Assembly: GCA_028023455.1 (NCBI GenBank)
Contig: JAQFVV010006313.1
Location: 2,118,992-2,182,991 of the forward strand
From: Epiperipatus broadwayi
Taxonomy: Eukaryota; Onychophora; Udeonychophora; Euonychophora; Peripatidae
DNA: 64,000 bases
Direction of reading: 5' to 3'
In this document: piece by piece, positions 13,185 through 21,872 of the stretch
Numbering within the stretch: position 1 is the first letter of the stretch
Layout of the letters: each line of letters opens with the position of its first letter
Notes under the pieces: model-generated
What the model was told of the DNA's origin: nothing
The model's database searches: none
Seen by the model: only the letters and a program-made list of their open reading frames with translations
Program-made: the position numbers and the translations under genes

Positions 13185-13384
13185 CTACATCTGCTTGATA
13201 GCATTCACTTTCACAAAATGACCAATTTCATGCCATGAGTGTTTAAATCTATGAGATGCAGTGCTAAACCAATCCAAAGATGGACTACTATCCCAAGCTT
13301 TTTCTTCCAGGTCATGTCTTGAAAGCCTAACTAGAATTGATCCAAAGTATACATCTACACTTGTTGCCATGAAGAAATAAAGTC
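13185..13384 (-). CDS. possible orphan coding exon or retroposed fragment
   Basis: A 61-codon frame starts at 13370 (ATG) and stops at 13185. Its composition is unlike the surrounding DNA: balanced residues, five Trp/His-rich positions and no low complexity. It includes YFGSILVRLSRHDLEEKAWD and SWHEIGHFVKVN. Upstream, AACATTCAG at about 13400 could be a splice acceptor that extends the frame a few codons. I do not recognise the family. It could be a terminal exon of a gene lying to the right, a fragment of a transposon ORF, or chance. No partner exon was identified. Confidence 0.3.
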
Positions 13385-13389
13385 ACCTG

Positions 13390-14515
13390 AATGTTTAACT
13401 CAAAAATAACTGAGCATACACATTGAAGAATTCACTGGATTCTGCTTTACCATAAGGTAAAATATTTCATATTCTTTCCAGAGTATAAGTCTCTAATTAA
13501 AGTCTCCAATTAAGCTAAAAGTAAATTGTTTGTCTAATGTTTTCATATTTATTTAATATCATAATTATTATATGTATTTTTTTATTATTGTATTTAGAAT
13601 GTGAATTTGAATCTTAGTTTTAAGATTATTTTTTATATCATTTATTTATCTGGGAGTATATTGTGAGTTTCTATTTTTATATGCTTTGTATACCTTTCTT
13701 ATTTTATATTACTAACCTTGTTAAATACTTGGGCAGATATTAGTAAATTTTCTTTTATCTCATCTGTCCTCTTTTTGTTATAATTAATTTAGATAAGCTT
13801 GGTTTGCATTTCCTGCAGACCATAAATCTTTTGGCTGGTTATTTATCGAGTGTATTGTTATGTTTTTCCTAGAGCAGAGATATTGTTTTCTTCTCTTTAA
13901 GATTACATAAAATTATAATGTTTTCTTGTTGTATTTTTTTTTGTATTTGGGCCAATTGTGAATTGCCTTAAACGGGTCGAGGAAAGCTCACTTGTGCTGT
14001 TTTATTTTATTCCTTGCAAGGACCATTTTATTTTCATAGTCTTTAAATAGGGAAACTGGAATTACTATTTATAAATTGCTAGCAGGAGGACATTATAAAT
14101 CCCTTTTTAAAATTATAGAGTGAGAAAACAAACTTATCTGCCATGGTATTTAATGTTTTTAAAACTCTCATACACTCTCTGATAAATACCTGTAGAAATC
14201 CAGGTCAAACTTTTATCCTTCTGTTTGCCTGAGATTTATTTTTATTTTTGGATTTAATAAATTTTAAAAAATATTTAAAATTAGTTTAGCTAATGTTTAT
14301 CTTGGTGTTCTTTTATCAATTGTCTGAACAATTATAAGATCTATTTTTTTTCTCACCGGGTCTAGCTGGTGGTATTCATCATCATCAACTCTTGATTACT
14401 GTAAATTAAATTTTGTAGGTAGTTAGTGACTTGGTGGTACCTCCATGAACAAAAGAAGATAGAAGTGACCGGTATAATCAATATATATATTACAATTTTT
14501 CAAAAAAATGCTAAT
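13390..14515. other. no gene recognised
   Basis: Mixed A+T-rich sequence with T runs. Nothing resembles an exon, RNA or repeat terminus. Confidence 0.4.
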
Positions 14516-14877
14516 TATATATATATACCTGGAAACATCCAAATAATCGCCCACACAAATAAATTATATATTGGCTAACAGAAAATATATATTTCAATAA
14601 TGTAATGATTTTAATACATTCGATATAGAAACTGTTTATATATTAAAGAGATGCAAAATAAATAAATCACAGTGCAAAATTAGCGACAAATCTATTAATA
14701 ATGATAGTTTTATCAGTTAATATTCCTAACTTTTAAAAATATTCCAATAACTTTAAATTAGACCTTGCTAATCATTTGAACATACAGACTTTAAAGACGG
14801 TTTAGATTTAACTGAAGTCAATAAGAAGATAAGTGATCCTTTATTAAGATCTGCAAGAAACATATATATATATATTT

Positions 14878-14957
14878 CCTCATATGTCAAATGTGTTGAC
14901 CGGGAAGCGAGCCCAGGCCAGCTGCTTGGAAGGCAGATATGCTAACCACTAGGCCAC
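14878..14957 (-). mobile_element. tRNA-Gly(TCC)-derived SINE
   Basis: Read on the minus strand, the sequence opens TGGCCTAGTGGTTAGCAT (D-arm/A box), continues CTGCCTTCCAAGCAG (anticodon stem-loop, anticodon TCC) and GGGCTCGCTTCCCGG (T arm/B box), then a short tail ending CATATGAGG before an AT-rich run. The order and spacing match tRNA-Gly. The acceptor strands (ACATTAG and TCAACAC) do not pair, so it is not a working tRNA gene. The tail matches that of the element at 48764-48831, which defines a SINE family. A 7-8 bp flanking repeat (ATATGTT) is possible but weak. It sits inside the decayed RTE LINE. Confidence 0.75.
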
Positions 14958-15914
14958 TAATGTTTGACCAACATATTTGTTACAAAAAAAGCCATTTTAC
15001 CAGTAAGAATTTTAACAAAGATAGTTGTATTATAAAAAAAGTAATTTACTAGTAAATATTTAACATTACAAGCAAAATATAAAGAACAAAAACAAATATA
15101 AAAATCGTTAAAAATGATCCATGAAAAAAGAACTCTATACTTGGAATTATATAAAATGGAATGAAAATAATTAATATTGTAATTAAAAAACTACAATTAA
15201 GAATTGACAAAAATGTTAAATAATTTTTTAGTAATGATAGAAAAGTTGTATTAGCAATTAGACAAAACAATTCCTGAAAGAGGAAAAATAATATGAAAGA
15301 ATTTTACAACCAACTATATTAAAATAAATTACTAGAAAACAAAATAACCATTACAATTATTATATGTTATGTCTTGTCAATGAATAGATGAGATAGTGAT
15401 AAATCTAAGAAAAAGAAAAACTCCAAATAATGAGACAATAATTAGGATTTCTTAAAAAAGATAAAATTATTGGCAAAAATGCAAATGTATATTATAATAT
15501 TGATATTTAAGAAAAATTATAGAGAAGATATTTGAAATTACAGACCTATCAATCTTCTATCCTTTCTACGTAAAATCCATATCAAGACATTTACAATTTC
15601 TCTATAGCATCTATAAAGAAATTTGGATTCAAACTAACCAAAAAAAAGGATTTAACCTACTTTTAATACAATAAACCACATCTAAATATAGAAATAAATT
15701 ATAAGAACATTTAATATGAGTTACAATTATGCTTTGAATTTGTAGATTATGAAAAAGCATTTAATTCTACAAATATTTCCAAAAATGATTAAGCTTTGGA
15801 TCACAAGTTATAAATGGGATATTGTCATACTTGGATATTTATCAAAATGAAACCATTACTGATTATATTTTATATTAACATTATGAATATTAAAAATTGT
15901 TAAATATGCATGAC

Positions 15915-16134
15915 AATCCAATTTATCCATACCACTTTGAATACTTTTTTGGAAAAAAAACTTTTATTGTACATATTTACACATTAACCTATGTTTCAAC
16001 TGTTCTGCAGTCTTTTTCAGGCTCTTTATTGGCTCCGAAGAAAACTGCAAGCCAGTCGAAATGTAGATGTGTAAATATATACAATAATAGTTTTTTGCTA
16101 AATAGTGTCCAATGTGGTTTGGATAAATTGGATT
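15915..16134. mobile_element. foldback (hairpin) element
   Basis: Arms 15915-16024 and 16031-16134 are imperfect reverse complements around a 6-base centre. Shared words include AATCCAATTTATCCA, TATATTTACACAT, GTTTC.ACTG and CTGCAGT. Next to the centre each arm carries a small motif of the form (C)TGAAGAA, short stem ACTG/CAGT, GAAA, recalling the Penelope-associated hairpins elsewhere in the window. The frames at 15897-16160 (+) and 15964-16191 (-) are opposite readings of this inverted repeat and not genes. Confidence 0.65.
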
Positions 16135-17279
16135 TATATAAGATATTACAGCAAAAATAAAGGAAAGAGTGATTTTAGTAATGTATGACAATATAATATC
16201 TCAAAACTTTTAATAGATATTTAACAAAAAAAATTGTTTGGGATTAAAAAGGGAAACTAAGAGAATAAATATACATGAATATTATTTAGTCATTTAGACT
16301 TTGCTAAGGATGTGATTGTTTGTAGAAATAAACTTCAGAGCTTCAGAAAAATTTGCACAAGTTGTCAGATCAACGTAGAAAAATATGATTAAAGATACAT
16401 ACTAAAAAGCTGGAAATAATGCTTAATGGATATTCTCCGAAATAAATAAGATTCATGATTTAGAAAAAGTTATTAAGTATAAATATTTTGATCATGTTTT
16501 TAATACAGATTATAAATACATAATGAATAAAATTAGTCATAAAATTAAACTTGAATATTTTAATTGGAAATAATTTCATATTAAAAAGAATTATGCCTAT
16601 GTGTTTAAAAATAAAAAAATAATATATGTGTTTTACAAGTTTTGTTGACTTGAGCTTGGATTCTTAACTGAAGAACAATACGGAGATTTTATGCTATACA
16701 TTAAACTATAGAGACATGTATGTTGAGATTAACCAAAAGAATTTGAAGTGAAATTAAGAAAACAAAAGATATTATTGAAAGAATTAAGACACAGAAGTGA
16801 ATCTGGGCTGGATATATTAATCTTGAAAGAAATGCTTTTGTTAGAAATAATTTAATATTTTAGGAAAATATGTCCATTTATTTGGGAAAAAAAAACCTAG
16901 ATTTTTAATACATACGTTTTACCATTTCGTACTTATGGATGGGAGACTTTAAATCTTAACAAAAGAGGAATACAGATATTTCAGACTGGTTACTAAAATA
17001 GAGATGGACGTTGAGACTAATCAGAGCTATGCCAGACATATTGATAAAATGACTGATAATAGATGGACAACTTAAGTCTTAAATAGGATTCTTAAAAAAT
17101 GTAAAGGACATAAGAAGATGCCACACAAGATATTGATAAATAAAATAAGGAAATGTGTTGGTTTGAGGTGTAATTATTGATATCATTAACTGGATTAAAT
17201 TTGGAGAGACTTTTATCCTATATTAATAGTGGAAAATAATTATGATGATATAAATAATTAGTTAAAATAAAAAAAGATA

Positions 17280-18164
17280 TTTTATCATATTCTTCAGGAA
17301 ATATAAGTCTATAAAATTGTAATCCCATTTTCAGATGAAATACCTGAATATTCATCTATCCTATAGATAGGTTTCTTATAAAAATTGCCTTCTTTAGATA
17401 TAGTGTTGGAACGGTTTATAAAAATCCTAAATTATCGACATGGCTGTATTAACTGTATATAAAAAAACATATAATAAATTTAAAATGTGAAAGAACTATC
17501 CTATAAAGTCATATACTAAGATATGTTTTAGAAGTGTTAGGACATCAAATCCACTAATTATAATGTATCACATTTTATTTCCAAATGATGAAAGTTCTTT
17601 AAACATTCATATTTTTGCAAATAGTTTTATTAAGTTCGAACCCTGACCTACATCAAGGAAGTTTCACATCAGATATATATATGACCAGAGAGGAAAAGGC
17701 TTCATTTTTAGTAAAATATCTTATCAAGATTGATATTACACGTTTTATTTTCAGAGGAGTTAAATATTTGCAATTTTAATTGATTACACTAAGGCACAGC
17801 ACAATTATGTACATATATAGTAACGTCTCATACTCTGCTATTATAAATATTAATATAATAGAACATTACATGTATTGTTATATTTAAACTCTTGTATTAA
17901 AGGCAATGCATGAAATCACGTTTTGAATTCTATATTTCAATTACGTTTAATATTTTGCTAACAAAATGTAAAGGTACTATGTTTTAAATTTAATTTTATA
18001 CCCTTTGGGGTACTTTTTTTCTTTTTTCTTTCTCTCCTTTCCTTGACTTTTATAAATCGTATTAAAAATTTTTTTTTTTCTTATTTGTAATCTTTTACCT
18101 TAACCTAGGAGTTTTTCTTTTGTACTCTCCTTTTATTAAAACTGTGAAATTGTTATGAATCAAG
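17280..18164. other. upstream region of the 706-residue gene
   Basis: No ORF. TTCGAACCCTGACC at 17636 resembles a B box but stands alone. Near the gene there is a small imperfect palindrome TACCCTTTGGGGTA (17999-18012) and a pyrimidine-rich tract (about 18012-18095). No TATA box can be singled out in this A+T-rich context. Confidence 0.4.
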
Positions 18165-20285
18165 ATGTATTGCTTACATTGTTGCGAATTGCAGACTGCC
18201 AAGAATGTAGAAACATTTATCGGAAAAAATAAATATAAAATAAACACGGGATTTTGTACAAAGTGTGACAACTGTGTTGCAAAATTTGCTCAAAAAGTTG
18301 ATACTATTACATTATCAAATCCACCAGATCCAAATCGATGTCCCGCAAAATTTAAAAAATATGCCAAAAACCATGAAATTCTTGTAAGAGTTATTGATAT
18401 AAGCAATGGGCCCACAACTGAGCAATCTTCACAGAGTAATATGCCCACAATTGAGCAATCTCCACAGTATAAACAATCCTTAGATATTGAAACTTCTAAA
18501 ATAGTTGGTGACATAGATATTTCTGCAAATATTATAAAAGATAATCAAACCTTAGATGGTGAATCTTCTAAAATAGTTGGTGATATAGATACTTCCTTAG
18601 TTACCCCTGAAAAAAATTCTGTAGTTAAAAGTAGATCAAGAAAAAGGTCAAGCAAATGCAAACGCAGACGTTCTTCTATTAAAAGAAATAATTACACTTC
18701 CATTAATCGAAATATTTCCAGAAAACGTCATCATGGTCTATCAATTAAAAAACATAAATGCAAAAGGAAAGGCAATGCTTCTAAAGAGGCCAAAAAACAT
18801 ATCTCACTCAAATTACAAGAAAAAGGTGAAACTACTGATGATGCAAGTTCTGATGTAGAAAAAAAATTTTCAGAGCCTGAAATTACTCCAATTTTTAAAA
18901 AGCCTTCTGAAGATAAAAAATTTCCAGAAAAAAGAGTATCTTTTTCTGATGACATTTTTATCTCTTTTTCCAGACATACTGAAATTCCAGATGTTGAAAT
19001 TATTATTCCTTCAATTCCTGATCCTATAGAAACAAAACCGCAGTCTTGTCCAGATATACCATATGCTATTGAAGATGTAACTATTGAAGAATCTTTACTC
19101 AAAATAGAAGATCAATTATTCAGTATTCCGCAAGAGGCCATTACTGAGCCAGAAATTATTGAAGATAAAGTTGATATTGTTCATGCAAAAGAAACACAAA
19201 CTATTGTTGAAGAGGTTGAAAAACATAAAAGAGGGAGATGTGCAGGGAAAAAAAATATTATTGGCACACAAACTCATCCTGCTTCCCAGTTAAATGAACA
19301 TGATCAAATACATACTACAAATGACTATTCTTTAGTAAACGATTCTCTAAATAACAAAATCAAAATGCATAGGAGTATTGGAAACAAAATACAAACTCAA
19401 ACAGAGACTCAAATGCTTTTACAGACAAATGAAGATTGGGGGAACATAAAAACAGACCGTACTCGTGGTAGATGCACAAGAAAGAATGGTCAAACTCCAA
19501 TTTCTTTGCATGTAACTGGAGAGGTTGGAAACCATGATACAACTTCACACATTGAAGCTAAATCAAAATGTGTAAAACATTCTGAACAAAATAATGATTA
19601 TAACGAAGAAACGGAACATTTTTTAAAAGAAGAAAAAACACGTTTTTTAAATGAAAAACATCAAAATGTTGATAAATATGATGCACCTTCATCATATGGC
19701 GCTAGGCCAAAACATAAAACATACAACGAAGAAACAATACATTTTGAACAAGAAGCAAAGGATTGTGTAAAAAATAAACATGAAAAATTGGATATTAATC
19801 TTGAAGAACTAAAATTCTTTTTTAAGGATGTTTTAGAGTCAGCAGAAGAAAAACAAGCTCAACTTAGAGAAATAACAGAAAATACTCAAACTCAAGATCA
19901 TAATGTTTCTAGACCAAACACACTTAAGAGAAATAACAAAACTATTGATCCTACTAATTTAGAAGAAAACATTTTCGGAAATATGAGGCAATTTCAAAAA
20001 TCAAAAACCCAACTAGATAAAATTCCGCCATATAACAAGGATGACTGTGATCCACAAATGAAACTGTTTTGTGTAAAATGTGGGAAAAAAACAAATACTG
20101 TTATGATTCATGAATGCTATCACAACAATGTTAAATGTCCCATGATAGCTGGATGTTGCTGTTTATGTGGCATAGTAAAAACTAGTTTTGCTAGCTATGA
20201 AACAGCAGCTAAAATGCCCAAATCTACACTTTTTCAAAGTAATTGTAACGCCCTTAAAAGAAACAGAAAGGATTTAAAAAGTTAA
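18165..20285 (+). CDS. zinc-ribbon / basic / motif-rich protein, 706 aa, intronless
   Basis: This is the only long intact frame in the window; 706 codons without a stop in such A+T-rich DNA implies selection or recent arrival. Residues 1-62 form a Cys-rich module (C3, C6, C7, C31, C34, C37, C59) that is 44/62 identical to the product of 52894-53112. Residues 155-208 are a Lys/Arg-rich block, probably a nuclear localisation or nucleic-acid-binding segment. KRVSF at 256-260 fits the PP1-docking RVxF consensus. TQT occurs at 344, 368, 411 and 574; KETQT (342-346) is a classical LC8-dynein-light-chain motif. Short internal repeats occur (SKIVGDID at 111 and 135; RGRC at 356 and 434; YNEET at 479 and 520). 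Residues 545-570 look helical. Residues 633-670 form a second zinc-ribbon-like module (C636, C639, C664-666, C668). The middle is probably disordered. I do not recognise a named family. Short CxxC...CxxC ribbons of this type are common in large DNA viruses, so viral ancestry is possible but unproven. The first ATG begins the conserved module directly. Confidence 0.8.
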   Translation: MYCLHCCELQTAKNVETFIGKNKYKINTGFCTKCDNCVAKFAQKVDTITLSNPPDPNRCPAKFKKYAKNHEILVRVIDISNGPTTEQSSQSNMPTIEQSPQYKQSLDIETSKIVGDIDISANIIKDNQTLDGESSKIVGDIDTSLVTPEKNSVVKSRSRKRSSKCKRRRSSIKRNNYTSINRNISRKRHHGLSIKKHKCKRKGNASKEAKKHISLKLQEKGETTDDASSDVEKKFSEPEITPIFKKPSEDKKFPEKRVSFSDDIFISFSRHTEIPDVEIIIPSIPDPIETKPQSCPDIPYAIEDVTIEESLLKIEDQLFSIPQEAITEPEIIEDKVDIVHAKETQTIVEEVEKHKRGRCAGKKNIIGTQTHPASQLNEHDQIHTTNDYSLVNDSLNNKIKMHRSIGNKIQTQTETQMLLQTNEDWGNIKTDRTRGRCTRKNGQTPISLHVTGEVGNHDTTSHIEAKSKCVKHSEQNNDYNEETEHFLKEEKTRFLNEKHQNVDKYDAPSSYGARPKHKTYNEETIHFEQEAKDCVKNKHEKLDINLEELKFFFKDVLESAEEKQAQLREITENTQTQDHNVSRPNTLKRNNKTIDPTNLEENIFGNMRQFQKSKTQLDKIPPYNKDDCDPQMKLFCVKCGKKTNTVMIHECYHNNVKCPMIAGCCCLCGIVKTSFASYETAAKMPKSTLFQSNCNALKRNRKDLKS

Positions 20286-20312
20286 GCTAAAAAATAGGAA
20301 ATAACTTATTAC

Positions 20313-20318
20313 ATTAAA
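20313..20318 (+). promoter_or_regulatory. possible variant polyadenylation signal ATTAAA
   Basis: ATTAAA lies 28 bases after the stop codon of the 706-residue gene. No canonical AATAAA was found nearby. In DNA this A+T-rich such a hexamer is weak evidence. Confidence 0.25.
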
Positions 20319-20362
20319 AACACTAAGTAAACAAAAAATTTTATAGTAATTTTTTATTATAT

Positions 20363-20379
20363 AGAGAGAGAGAATATGT

Positions 20380-20428
<49 letters not shown>

Positions 20429-20515
20429 TGTTAGATAGATTACTAGATAAATAGATGGATAGACAGATTATTAGACAAATAGATAGATGGATAAGTAAAT
20501 AGATAAATGGGTAAA
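20363..20515. repeat. compound microsatellite GA / TA / GA / TAGA
   Basis: AGAGAGAGAG is followed by about 28 bases of alternating TA, a second AG run, then degenerate ATAGATAGATAGATGG-like tetranucleotides to about 20515. Confidence 0.85.
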
Positions 20516-20534
20516 CATAAATATATGATTATCG

Positions 20535-20665
20535 TTTTCAACCATTATTCGATCCACTGCAGAACGAAGGACTCTCCAAATTCAATCCATCTTCTTCGAT
20601 CTCTACCCTTTCTTCTCCACATCACCCCAACACACTTCCTTAATTCATTTATCGATCTCACGTGT
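20535..20665 (-). mobile_element. possible LINE 3'-end fragment
   Basis: The plus strand holds TTCGATCCACTGCAGAACGA followed by AGGACTCTCC. This closely resembles the CCACTGCTGGACAAAGGCCTCTCC-type signature found on the antisense side of some invertebrate LINE 3' ends. No ORF survives. The identification rests on this phrase from memory. Confidence 0.3.
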
Positions 20666-21165
20666 TATATATATATATATATATAAGTAGTGAAATATAT
20701 TAGTCACTTTATCATCTATCATTTCAATGATAGTTAATTTTTGATTTATAGCAATATATGGATATGTTCTGACCACTAGGATAGTTATATATTAATAAAG
20801 TACATTTGCCGTTAAATATCATAACTTAACCAATCAAAGATCGATTTATATTGTATTTAATGTAAATGGGAATCCAAAATAATTCAAGCTAATTTTTAGC
20901 TTAAAACGTAAGATACATATTTGCTTTCTTATGCATATCGAAGTGGGGATTTCTCTTTGATTATTATAATATATAGATAAACACTATTTATCACATAAAA
21001 CATCACATGATCACTATCTCATACTAGCACAATAATTGTTATTAAACAATTCAAAACAAAACAACACTCTCCATATAGTAGTGCCATCTTGTGCTAACAA
21101 GAGCAATCAATGGATGCCAGAAGGCTTGTGCATAAAATCCCTATCTAGTGCCTACTCATCCAATA

Positions 21166-21207
21166 TCCCCAGACTAGTTTCTGGCTTGTGGCCTTCATCA
21201 GTGAGGA
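21166..21207 (-). ncRNA. hammerhead-like ribozyme motif, copy A left
   Basis: On the minus strand the order is TCCTCA (stem I), CTGATGA (core), A-GGC-CACAA-GCC-A (stem II, 3 bp with an A-A mismatch at its base), GAAA (core), C-TA-G stem III with UA loop, T-C (GUC cleavage-type triplet), then TGGGGA, pairing with TCCTCA with one G-U. This is the minimal type I layout known from Penelope-like elements. The closing pair of stem II differs from the usual G-C, so activity is uncertain. Confidence 0.5.
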
Positions 21208-21693
21208 GCCTTGGATCTGAGAGCACTGCACCTAGATCTTAGGATCTAATGCAACCCTCCAGCACCCACCTTTTAACTCTATTTAACTACAAAACTATGA
21301 GAATGAAATTGAAAACACTATTAATATTTTCAATCCAAGCTCAATAGCTGGCACTACTATATGGAGAGTGTTGTTTTGTTTTGAATTGTTTAATAACAAT
21401 TATTGTGCTAGTATGAGATAGTGATCATGTGATGTTTAGTGGTTTAACACCAATCCTGCCTAATAGGATAGTGGTGGCTATGGTTGTTAAAGAGCCAAAG
21501 ACACCAAAATGTATGGGTACTGAATTGAGTTCAGACCCATATGACTATATAAGCTATTGAGCTTGGATTGAAAATATTAATAGTGTTTTCAATTTCATTC
21601 TCATAGTTTTGTAGTTAAATAGAGTTAAAAGGTGGGTGCTGGAGGGTTGCATTAGATCCTAAGATCTAGGTGCAGTGCTCTCAGATCCAAGGC

Positions 21694-21735
21694 TCCTCAC
21701 TGATGAAGGCCACAAGCCAGAAACTAGTCTGGGGA
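21694..21735 (+). ncRNA. hammerhead-like ribozyme motif, copy A right
   Basis: The core is the same as in the inverted twin at 21166-21207: CTGATGA at 21700-21706, GAAAC at 21720-21724, GTC at 21727-21729, stem I arms 21694-21699 and 21730-21735. Beyond stem I, CCAA upstream and TTGA downstream correspond to the outer CCAA/TTGG pair seen in copy B. Confidence 0.5.
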
Positions 21736-21872
21736 TATTGAATGAGTAGGCACTAGATAGGGATTTTATGCACAAGCCTTCTGGCATCCATTGATTGCTC
21801 TTGTTAGCACAAGATGGCACTACTATATGGAGAGTGTTGTTTTGTTTTGAATTGTTTAATATTTATCACATA

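Larger units (their letters stand above)
14525..17270 (+). pseudogene. RTE-type LINE, heavily decayed
   Basis: Translating all three plus frames recovers ordered fragments of an RTE-clade endonuclease-reverse transcriptase. Near 14530-14590 there is an endonuclease tail (WKHPNN then YWLTENIYF, cf. family pattern W.sPdG..EIDYILTNR). Near 14760-14860 comes the linker. At 15733-15777 lies RT motif A (CFEFVDYEKAFNST). Around 16290-16375 is the degenerate FADD region (LDFAKDVIVCRNKLQSFRK). Near 16450-16500 is KYKYFDHVFN (cf. Y.YLG). Two C-terminal tails follow, at 16680-16830 and 16920-17160, including ARHIDKMTDNRWTT. Stops and frameshifts are everywhere. A SINE (14878-14957) and a foldback element (15915-16134) are nested inside. 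The minus-strand frame at 15049-15270 is its shadow. Confidence 0.7.
20998..21860. mobile_element. hammerhead-motif foldback retroelement, copy A
   Basis: An 863-bp insertion is flanked by a perfect 12-bp direct repeat, ATTTATCACATA, at 20986-20997 and 21861-21872. Inside, 20998-21086 and 21349-21437 are 89-bp inverted repeats. The body between them (21087-21348) recurs in opposite orientation at about 21557-21814, followed by a third, shortened end at 21815-21860. So it is two head-on units sharing a middle end. Each body carries a hammerhead-like motif. It encodes no protein; the frame at 21036-21242 is incidental. The target duplication indicates one insertion event. The layout recalls inverted Penelope terminal repeats, or an animal retrozyme-like element. 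The unit also occurs at 26803-27171 and, worn, at 54.4-55.6 kb. Confidence 0.8.

Noticed and set aside
14878-14957. A functional tRNA-Gly gene
   Set aside because: Acceptor strands do not pair and the 3' side continues into a SINE tail shared with another locus.
17999-18012. TACCCTTTGGGGTA as an operator or promoter element of the 706-residue gene
   Set aside because: It is a 5-bp imperfect palindrome 150 bp upstream, not repeated at the paralogous locus. Too little to call.
18290-19548. Minus-strand frames of 62-123 codons under the 706-residue gene
   Set aside because: Antisense shadows of a long real frame.
20998-21860. DNA transposon with 89-bp terminal inverted repeats
   Set aside because: The inverted repeats are internal to a larger insertion whose 12-bp target duplication brackets a third end. 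The single-unit copy at 26.8 kb lacks inverted termini, so retroposition fits better.
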